Below are positions 17,878-27,060 of a stretch of 64,000 bases of DNA, piece after piece. The notes below the pieces were generated by a model. That model saw only the letters and a list, made by a program, of their open reading frames with translations. It was not told the DNA's origin and ran no database searches. The DNA lies in contig JAFWOP010000033.1 in the NCBI GenBank assembly GCA_017545365.1, positions 118,990 through 182,989 on the forward strand. The letters are read 5' to 3'. The stretch comes from Bacteroidales bacterium. GTDB lineage: Bacteria > Bacteroidota > Bacteroidia > Bacteroidales > P3. Position 1 is the first letter of the stretch. Each line of letters starts with the position of its first letter. The translations under genes and the position numbers were made by a program.

Positions 17878-19077
17878 ATGAAGGTACTCCAGTTGTGCAA
17901 TAAGCCGCCCTATCCGTCTGTCGACGGCGGAACGCTTGCCATGAACAGCATCACCCAAGGACTGCTGGCAGCCGGATGCGACGTGCGTGTGCTGTCGATG
18001 TACAGCGACAAGCACCCCGTGCTGGAGCCCCGTATGGACGAAGCGTATCGCAGTGCCACTCGTTTCGAAGCCGTCTATGTCGATTTGAACCTCCATCCCC
18101 TGGATGCCACCGTGGCGCTGCTATGCGGCGAGTCCTACCATGTGAAACGTTTCATCAACAAGGATTTCTCTCGCAAGCTGGTACAGGTGCTGCAAAACGG
18201 GCAGTTCGATGTGGTGCATGTCGAAAGCCTGTTCCTCACGCCCTATCTGCCTCTTGTACGTCAGCACAGCAGTGCCCGAGTCGTTCTGCGCGCCCACAAC
18301 GTGGAGCACATGATATGGAAACGTGTGGCCTCCAGCGAGCGCAATCCCTTCAAACGCTGGTATCTGAAACACCTCTCCCTCACTCTGGCGGCTTACGAGC
18401 GGGAGCATATCAACGACTACGACGGCGTGATAAGCATCACCGAGAACGACTCCCAGCTGTTCCGTCAGATGGGCTGCCGCAGACCGATGGTGGCTATCCC
18501 CTTCGGCATCACACCCGAGATGCCTGCACAGGTGGATGAGGAACCCTGGACGCTCTATCATCTGGGTTCGATGGATTGGATGCCCAACCAGGAGGGTGTG
18601 AAATGGTTTCTCCACCAGGTGTGGCCGATGGTGCATGAGCGTATGCCGCAGTGGACACTCTATCTTGCCGGCCGCCGGATGCCTCCCGAGCTGATGAATC
18701 TGGACATGGAAGGGGTGCGTGTGGTTGGCGAGGTGCCCGACGCGATGTACTTCATGGCCTCCAAGCAGATAAACGTGGTGCCGTTGCTCAGTGGCAGCGG
18801 CATCCGGGTCAAAATCATCGAAGCTATGTCGCTGGGCAAAGCCGTGGTGACTACCACCGTGGGGGCCGAGGGCATTGGCTGCGTAGATGGCCGCGATGTG
18901 CTGATAGCCGACACTCCCGAACAGTTCGTGGCCCAGCTACAACGTTGTGCCGACAACCCCGACTTCTGCCGCCAGCTGGGCGACAATGCCTCGCACCTCA
19001 TTGCCGAGCAATACGGCAATGAGATGCTCAGCCGCAAGCTGACAAATTTCTATAATGATTTATTAAACCGTGATTAA
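17878..19077 (+). CDS. Glycosyltransferase, GT4-like
   Basis: A 399-residue cytosolic or membrane-associated glycosyltransferase of the GT-B fold. The N-terminal half begins MKVLQLCNKPPYPSVDGG, a donor-independent Rossmann start with the glycine loop. The C-terminal half has LGSMDWMPNQEGVKWF, PLLSGSGIRVKIIEAMSLGK (the acidic nucleotide-sugar-binding motif) and VVTTTVGAEGI. The family moves a sugar from a nucleotide donor to a lipid or glycan acceptor. The context suggests envelope glycan work, but neither sugar nor acceptor can be read. Six bases separate it from the YitT gene and one base from the next start. Confidence 0.88.
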   Translation: MKVLQLCNKPPYPSVDGGTLAMNSITQGLLAAGCDVRVLSMYSDKHPVLEPRMDEAYRSATRFEAVYVDLNLHPLDATVALLCGESYHVKRFINKDFSRKLVQVLQNGQFDVVHVESLFLTPYLPLVRQHSSARVVLRAHNVEHMIWKRVASSERNPFKRWYLKHLSLTLAAYEREHINDYDGVISITENDSQLFRQMGCRRPMVAIPFGITPEMPAQVDEEPWTLYHLGSMDWMPNQEGVKWFLHQVWPMVHERMPQWTLYLAGRRMPPELMNLDMEGVRVVGEVPDAMYFMASKQINVVPLLSGSGIRVKIIEAMSLGKAVVTTTVGAEGIGCVDGRDVLIADTPEQFVAQLQRCADNPDFCRQLGDNASHLIAEQYGNEMLSRKLTNFYNDLLNRD

Positions 19078-19078
19078 G

Positions 19079-19636
19079 ATGAAAAACAGTTCGACAACCC
19101 TTTGCAACACTCTTGCCCGCCTCCGTTGGCTGGTGGCAGGCATTCTTTTTGTGCTCATGCTTGGCAGCTACGCCCAGGCGCAGGTGTCCATCCCAGGCAC
19201 CAAGGTCAAATTCACTTTCCCCAGCAAGTGGAAATATCTGAAATCCGAGAAGGTGGATGCCAACACCCAGATGTACCTCTATTACTACACCGACAAGGTG
19301 GTGGCCTCACATGGCGACACCACCCTGCCTTTCCTCCGCATCTTTGTGCGCAAAAACTACACCGACCCAATCTATGACTTCGTCTTTGAGCGTTACAACA
19401 AAGAACCCTACCAGTCGCTCAGCGACTACACCAAAGGCCTCGGCCTTCCCAAATCGGGCGGCATGGGCTACATTGGGGCCTACACTAATGTGAAGGACAA
19501 GAAGGACTACCAGTTCCGAATGGTCTATTTCCAAAGCCAGAACACCATGGTGGAGTTCCGCCTCGAAACCACGCGCGCCACTTATTCCATGATGGAGAAA
19601 GAATTCGACGCCATATTGAAAAGCCTGAAATTCTAA
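19079..19636 (+). CDS. Exported protein of unknown function
   Basis: A 185-residue protein. The ATG at 19079 is chosen over the GTG at 19070, which overlaps the upstream stop. The N-terminus has a basic start and a hydrophobic core ending in SYAQAQ, a likely signal peptidase I site, so the mature part (about 150 residues) is periplasmic or exported. The mature sequence starts with VSIPGTKVKFTFPSKWKYL and ends with MEKEFDAILKSLKF, which resembles PsbP/lipoprotein-like beta folds that open with a fit of a 'wrapping' beta sheet, but I do not recognise a named family. It is in the operon with the glycosyltransferase and the large OmpA-like protein. Confidence 0.7.
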   Translation: MKNSSTTLCNTLARLRWLVAGILFVLMLGSYAQAQVSIPGTKVKFTFPSKWKYLKSEKVDANTQMYLYYYTDKVVASHGDTTLPFLRIFVRKNYTDPIYDFVFERYNKEPYQSLSDYTKGLGLPKSGGMGYIGAYTNVKDKKDYQFRMVYFQSQNTMVEFRLETTRATYSMMEKEFDAILKSLKF

Positions 19637-19652
19637 TCACCCCTCTTCTGCC

Positions 19653-22430
19653 ATGAAAAAGACAGCCCTTTTCCTGCTTCTGCTGCTGGCTGCCACCCCG
19701 TCGTGGAGCCAGGACGACACTGTCGCCAACCGTTTTAGAGAACAGTATGCCCGCCTGGGCAAGGAGTATGCGCAGTCGCCCGACAATGTGGTGAATCTGA
19801 TGGAGATGGCAGACTTCTTTTCCAATCCCGACAACCCGCATTACAACCTGCCCTTGGCTGCCGGATATGCCCAAAGGGCAGAGGCTATTTATACCCTTTG
19901 GGTGCCCGACAAGAAAAAGTACCGCGAGGTGCAGAAATTTATCCGTAAAGGCATCACCATACCTATCATACGGCAGAAACGCAAGGACATAGAGGCGCAG
20001 GCCGTCCTCTACGTTCGCTCCCACGTCCCTCAGATGAATGAGGCGGAGGCATCGGCCTTCATTGAGGCCTTTGCCGACAATGACGAGATTGTCAAACGAC
20101 TCCACTCCAAGGTGCTGGCTGATGAATATGAGAAGGTGCGCCACGAGAACACCCTCGGTGCCTACTATGCCTTCGTCCAGGCTCACCCCAACACGCCCGA
20201 AGCCGACTCGGCCGAACAAGCCCTCTCGCGTCTGGCCCTCAGATACTACTCCCAATTTGAAACCGAGGAGGCCATCGATGCCGCCGCCGCACCCTTTGCT
20301 GCCAGCTCCGTCATGCAGTATGCGGCCATGAAGCAGAAAAGCCGTCTGGCATACCTGGCCGTGTGCCGGAAAAACACCGTGGAGGCCTATTCCAACTATC
20401 TCGAACGGTTTCCCCGTGGCGACTATTATTTGGAGGCATTAGAACGTCTGCAGGTTTTGCGGAATGCCGACTATCGGATGCTCTCCACCCCCGAGGAGCT
20501 GGCCGACTTTGCCGAGGCCAACAGCGACGACCCTCTGGCCGACAGCGCGCTGGCCCTCTTGCGGAACATGGTGCTTCAGGACCACAGCCAGCAGGCCGCC
20601 CGTGTCTATCTCTCCCGCTTCCCTCTCGACCAGGAATACTCCAACGTCTACAAGCACTACTATGAGTGGTATGCCCAAGAAGGCAACGGCCAGCCCATCG
20701 CCTCCTTCATGGCCGAGCATCCCGACTACCCCTTCCTCATGGCTGTCCGCTCCGACATGGCCAGGGCTGCGGTCATCGACTCGGTCGACCTCACCAAGCC
20801 TTTCGTCGAATCTGACTACGACACCATGGCCACAGGCCTCCGTCTTCTCACCGGCCGCAAGGCCTCCTTCGTGGCCCTACAGCGGCTTCTCCAGAACCAG
20901 ATAGCAGCTAAGGACTGGGCGGGCGCCAAGAAACGCCTCCAACGCTTCGACATCTGCTTCGAGGATGTGGCTGCCGCCGAGTATGACGAGCTCTCGCACC
21001 TCCTTTCCGACAATTCGTCATTAACCGCCACCCTCGAACTGGCTGCCGACCAGGTATCCAACGTTCACATTCATCCGTCGGGGAAGACACTCTGCTTCAC
21101 CTATTTCGACCAGGAACGCCAGGCCGTAGGCCTTGCCCGCCGCGTGGATGGGAAAAAGCAGCGGTGGCTCTTCGTGGGTGAGATTGAGGTGGAAGGATGC
21201 ACCGCACCCATGGTACCATATAATTACTATGACGAAGGACAGAAGGTGCTGGTGGGCATAAACAACGACATCTGGTCTGCCCAAGTGGTCTCCGACACCG
21301 TGTGGCAGCTGCTTGAGCATTTCCAACAACCCGTCAACACCCCGTACATCGAGCAGGATGCCTTCATGCTCGACGACGGCTCGGGCATGCTCCTCGTCTC
21401 CGACCGTCCGGGAGGACACAACGTACAGCAGTCGGGCAGCTACTACCATGGCGACCACGCACCCGCCTTCGACATCTATTTCATCCCCTTCGAAGACTCC
21501 ACCTCCTCGGGTACCCGATGGGGCAGCGCCGTGAACCTGGGGATAGGCGTCAACACCCCCTACTGCGAGCGCAGCCCTATCCTTAGCCGCAACATGCGCA
21601 CGCTATACTATGTCACTGACGCACGGGGGCTGGGTTATGGCGACATCTACCGTGTCACCCGTCAAAGCCTTGCCGACTGGACCCAGTGGTCGAAGCCTGC
21701 CAATATGGGGCGGGGAGTGAACGGCCCCTTCGGCGAGGCATCGCTCAGCTTCGGTGTCGGCGAACGCACGGTATTCTATACCTCTGGCACACGCTCCCAA
21801 AACCGAAATGCATGTTACAGCTTCGCCACCCGCCACGACAACACCAGCTGCTACACCCAACTGAGCATACGGCTCGACTCGGTAATTGACATCCTTAACT
21901 CCATCAAACTGGAGGAAGAGTGGAGCCAAGACATCGTAGAAGAACTTCCGGCACGTCTTCTCGACACCGTGATAACCTACAACCTTTACCGTGGCATGCC
22001 CTATGCCTTGTTGGCAGAAGCCAACTGGCTCTATATCCCCACCTGCTTGTTCAAGCCCAACGGCAAGGACGAGATAGTGCCCCAAGCCTACACCTATGCA
22101 CAGCTGAAGTCCCTCGCCGAACCCCTCCCGCTGCCACTGACACAGTTTGTCGATGCCACTGCTAGCCTTAGGCCTCTTGCCTATAAGGAGTTGGCTATAC
22201 TCGCCAATTTCATGCACCAGCATCCCTCTGGCACTATAGAGGTGGAAGTGCATGTCAACGGCCCGAAAGATGGTGACAGCTATCGCCTCTCGCTCGAACG
22301 GGCCTCCGCCATTCGTGCCGCACTTGCCGATTACGGCATAAATGCCGACCGCATCCGTCTTTCCCCCCTCGGCAATTCGAGATATAAGAAAGGTGCTGTC
22401 GCCGCACCTGTCTCCATAAGGTTCTTCTAA
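19653..22430 (+). CDS. Envelope protein: helical repeats, PD40-like propeller, OmpA-like end
   Basis: A 925-residue exported protein with a signal peptide ending TPSWSQ. Residues about 25-450 are helical and look like TPR-type repeats (for example NLPLAAGYAQRAEAIYTLW). Residues about 470-760 resemble a PD40/WD40-like propeller with SPILSRNMRTLYYVTDARG and the later GRGVNGPFGEASLSF. Residues about 805-925 look like a divergent OmpA domain: TIEVEVHVNG, YRLSLERASAIRAAL, INADRIRLSPLGNS. The usual Asn of the OmpA NxxLS motif is Tyr here. The order TPR, propeller, OmpA is that of the T9SS protein PorE, though PorE is shorter. It likely bridges peptidoglycan and outer membrane; identity with PorE is not claimed. 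Confidence 0.75.
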   Translation: MKKTALFLLLLLAATPSWSQDDTVANRFREQYARLGKEYAQSPDNVVNLMEMADFFSNPDNPHYNLPLAAGYAQRAEAIYTLWVPDKKKYREVQKFIRKGITIPIIRQKRKDIEAQAVLYVRSHVPQMNEAEASAFIEAFADNDEIVKRLHSKVLADEYEKVRHENTLGAYYAFVQAHPNTPEADSAEQALSRLALRYYSQFETEEAIDAAAAPFAASSVMQYAAMKQKSRLAYLAVCRKNTVEAYSNYLERFPRGDYYLEALERLQVLRNADYRMLSTPEELADFAEANSDDPLADSALALLRNMVLQDHSQQAARVYLSRFPLDQEYSNVYKHYYEWYAQEGNGQPIASFMAEHPDYPFLMAVRSDMARAAVIDSVDLTKPFVESDYDTMATGLRLLTGRKASFVALQRLLQNQIAAKDWAGAKKRLQRFDICFEDVAAAEYDELSHLLSDNSSLTATLELAADQVSNVHIHPSGKTLCFTYFDQERQAVGLARRVDGKKQRWLFVGEIEVEGCTAPMVPYNYYDEGQKVLVGINNDIWSAQVVSDTVWQLLEHFQQPVNTPYIEQDAFMLDDGSGMLLVSDRPGGHNVQQSGSYYHGDHAPAFDIYFIPFEDSTSSGTRWGSAVNLGIGVNTPYCERSPILSRNMRTLYYVTDARGLGYGDIYRVTRQSLADWTQWSKPANMGRGVNGPFGEASLSFGVGERTVFYTSGTRSQNRNACYSFATRHDNTSCYTQLSIRLDSVIDILNSIKLEEEWSQDIVEELPARLLDTVITYNLYRGMPYALLAEANWLYIPTCLFKPNGKDEIVPQAYTYAQLKSLAEPLPLPLTQFVDATASLRPLAYKELAILANFMHQHPSGTIEVEVHVNGPKDGDSYRLSLERASAIRAALADYGINADRIRLSPLGNSRYKKGAVAAPVSIRFF

Positions 22431-22505
22431 CCCTACTTACGCACTGGTATTCAACCCTCTGAAGGGGTAATAGTCGTAATTATTCACTTTTTTTTGTCGA
22501 AAAAG

Positions 22506-22535
22506 TTGTTAGGTCGAAAAAAAAACGTAATTTTG
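22506..22535 (+). promoter_or_regulatory. Promoter of the alpha/beta hydrolase
   Basis: TAATTTTG at 22528-22535 matches the -7 box. TTG at 22506-22508 stands 19 bases upstream as a partial -33 box. The start codon is 30 bases downstream. Confidence 0.6.
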
Positions 22536-22565
22536 CTATTCCAAAGTTGAACATATTAGAGGTTG

Positions 22566-23375
22566 ATGGAACAGCATAAGACTATTGTTTTTGAAGAACA
22601 TACATTGCACTATCGCGATGAGGGCAGGGAACACGAACAGGTGTTGGTGCTCCTTCATGGCTATTTGCAGAATCTTGATGTCTGGAGTTCTTATGTTCTC
22701 TCCTATATGCGTTCGATGCATGTCATCACTATCGACCTCCCCGGTCACGGCTACAGCGAATGCTTCTACGAAGTCCACACCATGGATTTTATGGCGAGGG
22801 CTGTCAAGGCGGTACTCGACGACGCACATGTCGAGCAATGTGTCATGGTGGGTCACTCCATGGGCGGCTATGTGGCCTTGGCCTTTGCCGACCTCTTCCC
22901 CCATCGTCTCAGAGGCTTGGGACTGCTCCATTCCCATGCCCTTGCCGACACCGACACCATCGTCGAACGCCGTATGGCCACCTGCGAGCAGGTCTGCCAA
23001 AACCGCGCCAGCTATGTGGTCAGCTTCATCCCCTCTCTTTTCGACGTCTCCAAACGCGACGAGATAGACCAGGAAATCAAAGACCTCCGCGACCAGTGCC
23101 TCGAAACAAAGACCGAAAGCATCATCGCCGCCCAACGTGGCATGGCCTCGCGCCCCTCGCGCCTCCATGTGCTTCAAAACTTAGAGGTGCCCATCCTCTT
23201 CATCTATGGTAAGAACGACCCACGCATCTCCGTGGAACTCGCCCTCGCCCAGGCCATGATGGCCCACCATGCCGAAGTCCTTATCCTCGACCATGTGGCT
23301 CACATGGCACACATCGAAGAACGCGACTACGTCCGCCCACGTATTCACAACTTTGTAACCACCTGCTATCTGTAA
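22566..23375 (+). CDS. Alpha/beta hydrolase
   Basis: A 269-residue cytosolic hydrolase of the alpha/beta fold. The nucleophile elbow is GHSMGG with Ser98. The oxyanion region is LLHGYLQNLDVW near residue 30. The acidic residue is probably the Asp in IYGKNDPRI, and the catalytic His is H246 in DHVAHMAHIE. The family covers esterases, lipases and C-C hydrolases, and the substrate cannot be assigned. The ATG at 22566 directly follows an in-frame TTG at 22563 and is taken as the start. It is a single-gene unit with its own promoter. Confidence 0.9.
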   Translation: MEQHKTIVFEEHTLHYRDEGREHEQVLVLLHGYLQNLDVWSSYVLSYMRSMHVITIDLPGHGYSECFYEVHTMDFMARAVKAVLDDAHVEQCVMVGHSMGGYVALAFADLFPHRLRGLGLLHSHALADTDTIVERRMATCEQVCQNRASYVVSFIPSLFDVSKRDEIDQEIKDLRDQCLETKTESIIAAQRGMASRPSRLHVLQNLEVPILFIYGKNDPRISVELALAQAMMAHHAEVLILDHVAHMAHIEERDYVRPRIHNFVTTCYL

Positions 23376-23715
23376 AGGAATATCAGCAGTAAGAGGCTCC
23401 GCCTCCGCCTTTTCCAAGAACGTGTACCGTCCTTTCCCCGACACTTCTAAGGTAATCTAACCTTGAAGTATCTTATTCATATCCTAATAATGTCTTAAAA
23501 TCAGTGAACGCGGGACGGACGTGCCCAGTCCCTTGTCCGTCATGCTGCCAATCCGTCATTGACACAGGAATATAGGAATTTTCAAGTGCTTCGTTCCCAA
23601 AAAGCTCCCATCCGCAAACACATGGCGGTGGCTTTTCTCGTTTTTGACTTATTTAACTTGGTTATTCTGTTTTTTTATTCGTATATTTGCAACATGAATT
23701 AGTATAAGTGATATT
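23376..23715. other. Intergenic region with a hairpin and a promoter-like box
   Basis: No gene is visible. A hairpin is formed by GACGGAC (23514-23520) with GTCCGTC (23535-23541). TATATTTG at 23682-23689 is a -7 box that would have served the broken gene beginning at 23716. Confidence 0.5.
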
Positions 23716-23864
23716 ATGAAACAATTTCATCTAAAAGTATTTTGGACCAGCCGACAGAAGGCCGGACGGCCGTCATCGATGTCACCCCCTGGCCGAAAGG
23801 GGCCTTCGTGGTGCTGGTGCGCACCCCCGCCGGCACCGCCACCAAACGGCTAGTAGTACAGTAA
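23716..23864 (+). pseudogene. Remnant of a T9SS cargo gene (start joined to sorting-domain end)
   Basis: A start-like ATG (MKQFHLKVFW) is followed after about 30 bases by 114 bases (23751-23864) that match the last 114 bases of the T9SS cargo gene at 25440, positions 26727-26840, with about 12 differences by hand count. In the matching frame they encode QPTEGRTAVIDV, WPKGAFVVLV and KRLVVQ, then stop. The ATG is not in that frame, so no full sorting domain can be made from it. The layout fits an internal deletion that removed nearly the whole gene and kept its promoter, first codons and last codons. Confidence 0.75.
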
Positions 23865-23933
23865 ACCTTTATGAAATTAGAACGTTCTGTATTCCAACGA
23901 CTTCCCCTACACTCTCCCCACTTTTAACATTTT

Positions 23934-23968
23934 TTTGCAAGCACGTCTCTTTTTTTTTTGTATCTTTG
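23934..23968 (+). promoter_or_regulatory. Promoter of the gene at 24006
   Basis: TTTG at 23934-23937 and TATCTTTG at 23961-23968, 23 bases apart, match the phylum's promoter form. The start codon is 37 bases past the -7 box. Confidence 0.65.
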
Positions 23969-24005
23969 CAAAAGTATTTCAAGTATTAATTAAATACTTA
24001 TTGTT

Positions 24006-25427
24006 ATGAAAGACATTGCTATTAAAACTTTTGTATTATTCCTATTGTTGCTACCCCTATGTGCGGCGAGGAGTCAAAGTCTGGTAAGCCAGATTCCGGA
24101 GAATGAGTCGGACACGTCCATCGTGCGATACTGGAAGGATGATATCAGCATCGTGTACACTCTTAACAAGAAGTCTGAGTTTTTGGACAAATATTTCCTG
24201 TTAGTGGACGAGGCCTCATCCGTCGTTCTTAGGATAGATGTCCCGCAGGAGGCTACGGTGAACGACTTCCGCATCCTGCACGACAGCGTCTTTCTCTGTG
24301 GGAATTATATGTTGGCGGGAGCCCCACAAGGTCTGCTCGCCTGTTTTGCCATTCAGGACTTCTACAATGGGGCGGGCAATTACCGATGGATGGTGACTCA
24401 GCAGACCGATATGTACGACTGCGGTTACGACCCTCTTCTCGGTGGCGGTTATTGTCAGAATCAGATAACAGACATCCTCCGGCTGGCGGTGTACGACAGC
24501 AGCGGGTACACCAAGATGGCATATATTGCCAAGAACTATGTGGATGTCCCGACAGACAGCCGCATCGGTGTCGGCTGTGCGACCTATTGGGGAGGGTCGT
24601 GGGACAACATCATAATATACAACAAACATGGGAAAGAGGACTACACCGACATCATTGCCACGCAGAATTATGTGGTGGCTGTGGCACGGAACAACGTCGA
24701 CTCGCTTTTGGCATTACGGATATACCCCAAAAGCAGCTTCCTTACGCCGACATGGGTCACAATCTCCCCCAACCCATGGGCGTATTACGCCATCACTACC
24801 GGGCAGAAATTATTGGACCTGAAGGTGGACGACGCGGTGATGGCGACGGCGCTGGACAACGACGAGTTTGCCGTGGCGTACCACTACACCGACTCGCCCC
24901 AAGAAGGCCTCGCGGTAAAGACCTTCGACATTTCGGGCGGGCTGGCGACACTGCAGCAGGCACTGAATGCCCAAGTGGTCCGACAGCCGACCTCGATATG
25001 GAAGATGCGCGACATCCGCTATTCCCCCACGCTGCAGCAGCTGATGGTGCTGAACGATTTCGACGGCGGGATAGGCAGCCAGGCAAGCATCGTCTACCAG
25101 TTCCCGTTCCCGACACTGGCGACAGGCACATACTATGGCCGATACCTGCCAGGTTACAATTTCCTGGCTCTGGATATTTTTGGGAACGCGTCGGATGCCT
25201 TTGTTGCCTCGGGAAATAAGACTAACATAGGTCCTCTGACTCTCTTCTGGGAAAGGCTTATGCATCCGACCAGCTGTGGACAGCAGGATGCCATAGGTTG
25301 TGTGAAGACGACGGCCAAATTAAACGATCCAGCTATGGCAACAAATATGAATGAGCCCATACCCTTTTCTGGAGATACACCCTTTATAGTAAAAGACATT
25401 CATAGAGATTTGATATGCAATAATTAA
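24006..25427 (+). CDS. Exported protein of unknown function
   Basis: A 473-residue protein with a clear signal peptide (KTFVLFLLLLPLCAARSQS). The mature part is mostly beta and aromatic-rich, with repeated short units about 40-60 residues long that suggest a propeller-like fold (for example YFLLVDEASSVVLRIDV, DILRLAVYDSSG, IIATQNYVVAVARNN). I recognise no family. It has no T9SS sorting domain at its end, unlike its neighbour 12 bases downstream, with which it is surely co-transcribed. A partner or surface-complex role with that neighbour is plausible but unproven. Confidence 0.7.
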   Translation: MKDIAIKTFVLFLLLLPLCAARSQSLVSQIPENESDTSIVRYWKDDISIVYTLNKKSEFLDKYFLLVDEASSVVLRIDVPQEATVNDFRILHDSVFLCGNYMLAGAPQGLLACFAIQDFYNGAGNYRWMVTQQTDMYDCGYDPLLGGGYCQNQITDILRLAVYDSSGYTKMAYIAKNYVDVPTDSRIGVGCATYWGGSWDNIIIYNKHGKEDYTDIIATQNYVVAVARNNVDSLLALRIYPKSSFLTPTWVTISPNPWAYYAITTGQKLLDLKVDDAVMATALDNDEFAVAYHYTDSPQEGLAVKTFDISGGLATLQQALNAQVVRQPTSIWKMRDIRYSPTLQQLMVLNDFDGGIGSQASIVYQFPFPTLATGTYYGRYLPGYNFLALDIFGNASDAFVASGNKTNIGPLTLFWERLMHPTSCGQQDAIGCVKTTAKLNDPAMATNMNEPIPFSGDTPFIVKDIHRDLICNN

Positions 25428-25439
25428 ATATAAGATATT

Positions 25440-26840
25440 ATGAAGAAGACAATCTACCTAATGATATGTGTGCTGACTGCAGCTGGTGTTTCGGCGCAGT
25501 CCCATACCTTCAGGGACACGTCGTACGTCCCCTATTGGCAGTTCGATTTCGACGCATGGGTCATGGAGGACCCCATACATAATGGTAAAATATATGTAAC
25601 GAGACCTCGTTATCCAGATCAGTCAAGGTCAAGTGTAGCACTGGAGTATGATGACATACTTCAGTACAATTATACCGACGACCCCGCCGGCATGAAGGTG
25701 GTGGGGCTCTCTGCCACCATTTTCTTAGTTAAAGCACAGCTCAGCACAGAGGTGCCGCCAGAGTACCTGCTGCTTTATGAGGCCACGCCTGACTCGTTCA
25801 TACTGAAGGCACAGGTGCAGTGGGATGAGACCGACACGGCAGGAAGGCCTTGTCCCCTTTTAATGCTTAACCAGATAAGCTGCCACAACACCTCAGGTCA
25901 GGATGGGATTATCTATCAACAGCCTTATTTGAATAACCCTTTTTACGCGGTAAAACAATTTGACTACTATTTCGACAAGCCGATTACAGTATACGATTCG
26001 TTCTATGTGGGGGGAACCTGCCATGCTTTTGAATATCCGTTTACTCATGAGCCTGGACCTGTGAGCAAAAGTTCGTATCTTACATTCCGAACAACCTGGG
26101 TAGGATATGACTCCACCTGCGTACTTCCCGCGTTGTGGAAGCTGTATCATTATCATCAATTTGGAGACTTGCCATTTAACCAGTGGTACTGGAGGCCGTC
26201 GAACCAGTTCCTGCTGGTGCTGCCCATCATCGAGGTGGTGGACACGACGTTCAACGCGCCCGTATGCCCAGTGGTGAGCGGGCTGTTCGTGCGGGGCAAC
26301 TACACCGACACGGTGACGGTGCAGTGGGACTACGACAGCCTGCACCCTGAGTACCAGCTGTGGTACGGGCCGGAGGCCGACTTCGAGACCCACAACGCGA
26401 TGGTGTCGCTGCGCACCAACAAGTGGGTCTTCTCCGATGCCTCGTATGCCGACACACAGATGATTGCATACGTGCGGACGGTGTGCCACGAATACGACAC
26501 GCTGCGCTACAGCGAGTGGGGCCGCCCGATTCGCTTCATGCTGCACCACGAGGAGCAGGACACCACGGGTCATGGCGACATCGGCGTGCCGGAGGCTGGT
26601 GACGACCTCGCGCGGTTCGTGCAGCTGATGCCCAACCCCGCCAGCGGCAGCGTGCTGGTGAACTCCTCCTACGTCATCCGTCGAGTGGAAGCCTATGACG
26701 TGCGTGGCGAGAAGGTGATGGAGCAGCCGACGGAAGGCCGGACGGCCGTCATCGATGTCACCGCCTGGCCGAAAGGGGCCTACGTGGTGCTGGTGCGCAC
26801 CCCCCAAGGCACCGCCGCCAAGCGGCTGGTGGTGCAGTAG
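25440..26840 (+). CDS. T9SS cargo protein of unknown function
   Basis: A 466-residue exported protein. The signal peptide ends VSAQS. Residues about 20-270 form an unrecognised beta-rich region. Residues about 275-365 look like a fibronectin-III-type module (TDTVTVQWDYDSLHPEYQLW and MIAYVRTVCHEYDTLRYSEW). The last 75 residues (LMPNPASGSVLVNSS to KRLVVQ) are a type-A T9SS sorting domain, so export through the SprA pore is expected. It follows the gene at 24006 by 12 bases. Its final 114 bases are duplicated in the remnant at 23751. Function of the mature part is not known. Confidence 0.8.
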   Translation: MKKTIYLMICVLTAAGVSAQSHTFRDTSYVPYWQFDFDAWVMEDPIHNGKIYVTRPRYPDQSRSSVALEYDDILQYNYTDDPAGMKVVGLSATIFLVKAQLSTEVPPEYLLLYEATPDSFILKAQVQWDETDTAGRPCPLLMLNQISCHNTSGQDGIIYQQPYLNNPFYAVKQFDYYFDKPITVYDSFYVGGTCHAFEYPFTHEPGPVSKSSYLTFRTTWVGYDSTCVLPALWKLYHYHQFGDLPFNQWYWRPSNQFLLVLPIIEVVDTTFNAPVCPVVSGLFVRGNYTDTVTVQWDYDSLHPEYQLWYGPEADFETHNAMVSLRTNKWVFSDASYADTQMIAYVRTVCHEYDTLRYSEWGRPIRFMLHHEEQDTTGHGDIGVPEAGDDLARFVQLMPNPASGSVLVNSSYVIRRVEAYDVRGEKVMEQPTEGRTAVIDVTAWPKGAYVVLVRTPQGTAAKRLVVQ

Positions 26841-27006
26841 TCATTACTCTTCGAGGTGCGACCCTGACTGTTTGCCTTTTCCTCGTTCATACGGGGTGAG
26901 GAGGACCCTTTATGAGCGAAACGTCGTAATAAGCTGTTGAATAGCTGGTTGTGAAGAACGGCGAAAGATTTAACAAAAAATATTTTTTTTAATCGGAAAA
27001 AGGTTG

Positions 27007-27014
27007 TACATTTG
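27007..27014 (+). promoter_or_regulatory. -7 box of gdhA
   Basis: TACATTTG matches TAnnTTTG and lies 46 bases before the start codon. The upstream region is a long A/T run without a clean TTTG. Confidence 0.6.
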
Positions 27015-27060
27015 TTATCTCAAAAGTAATACAAACGTTTAATACAAAACATTCAATATC

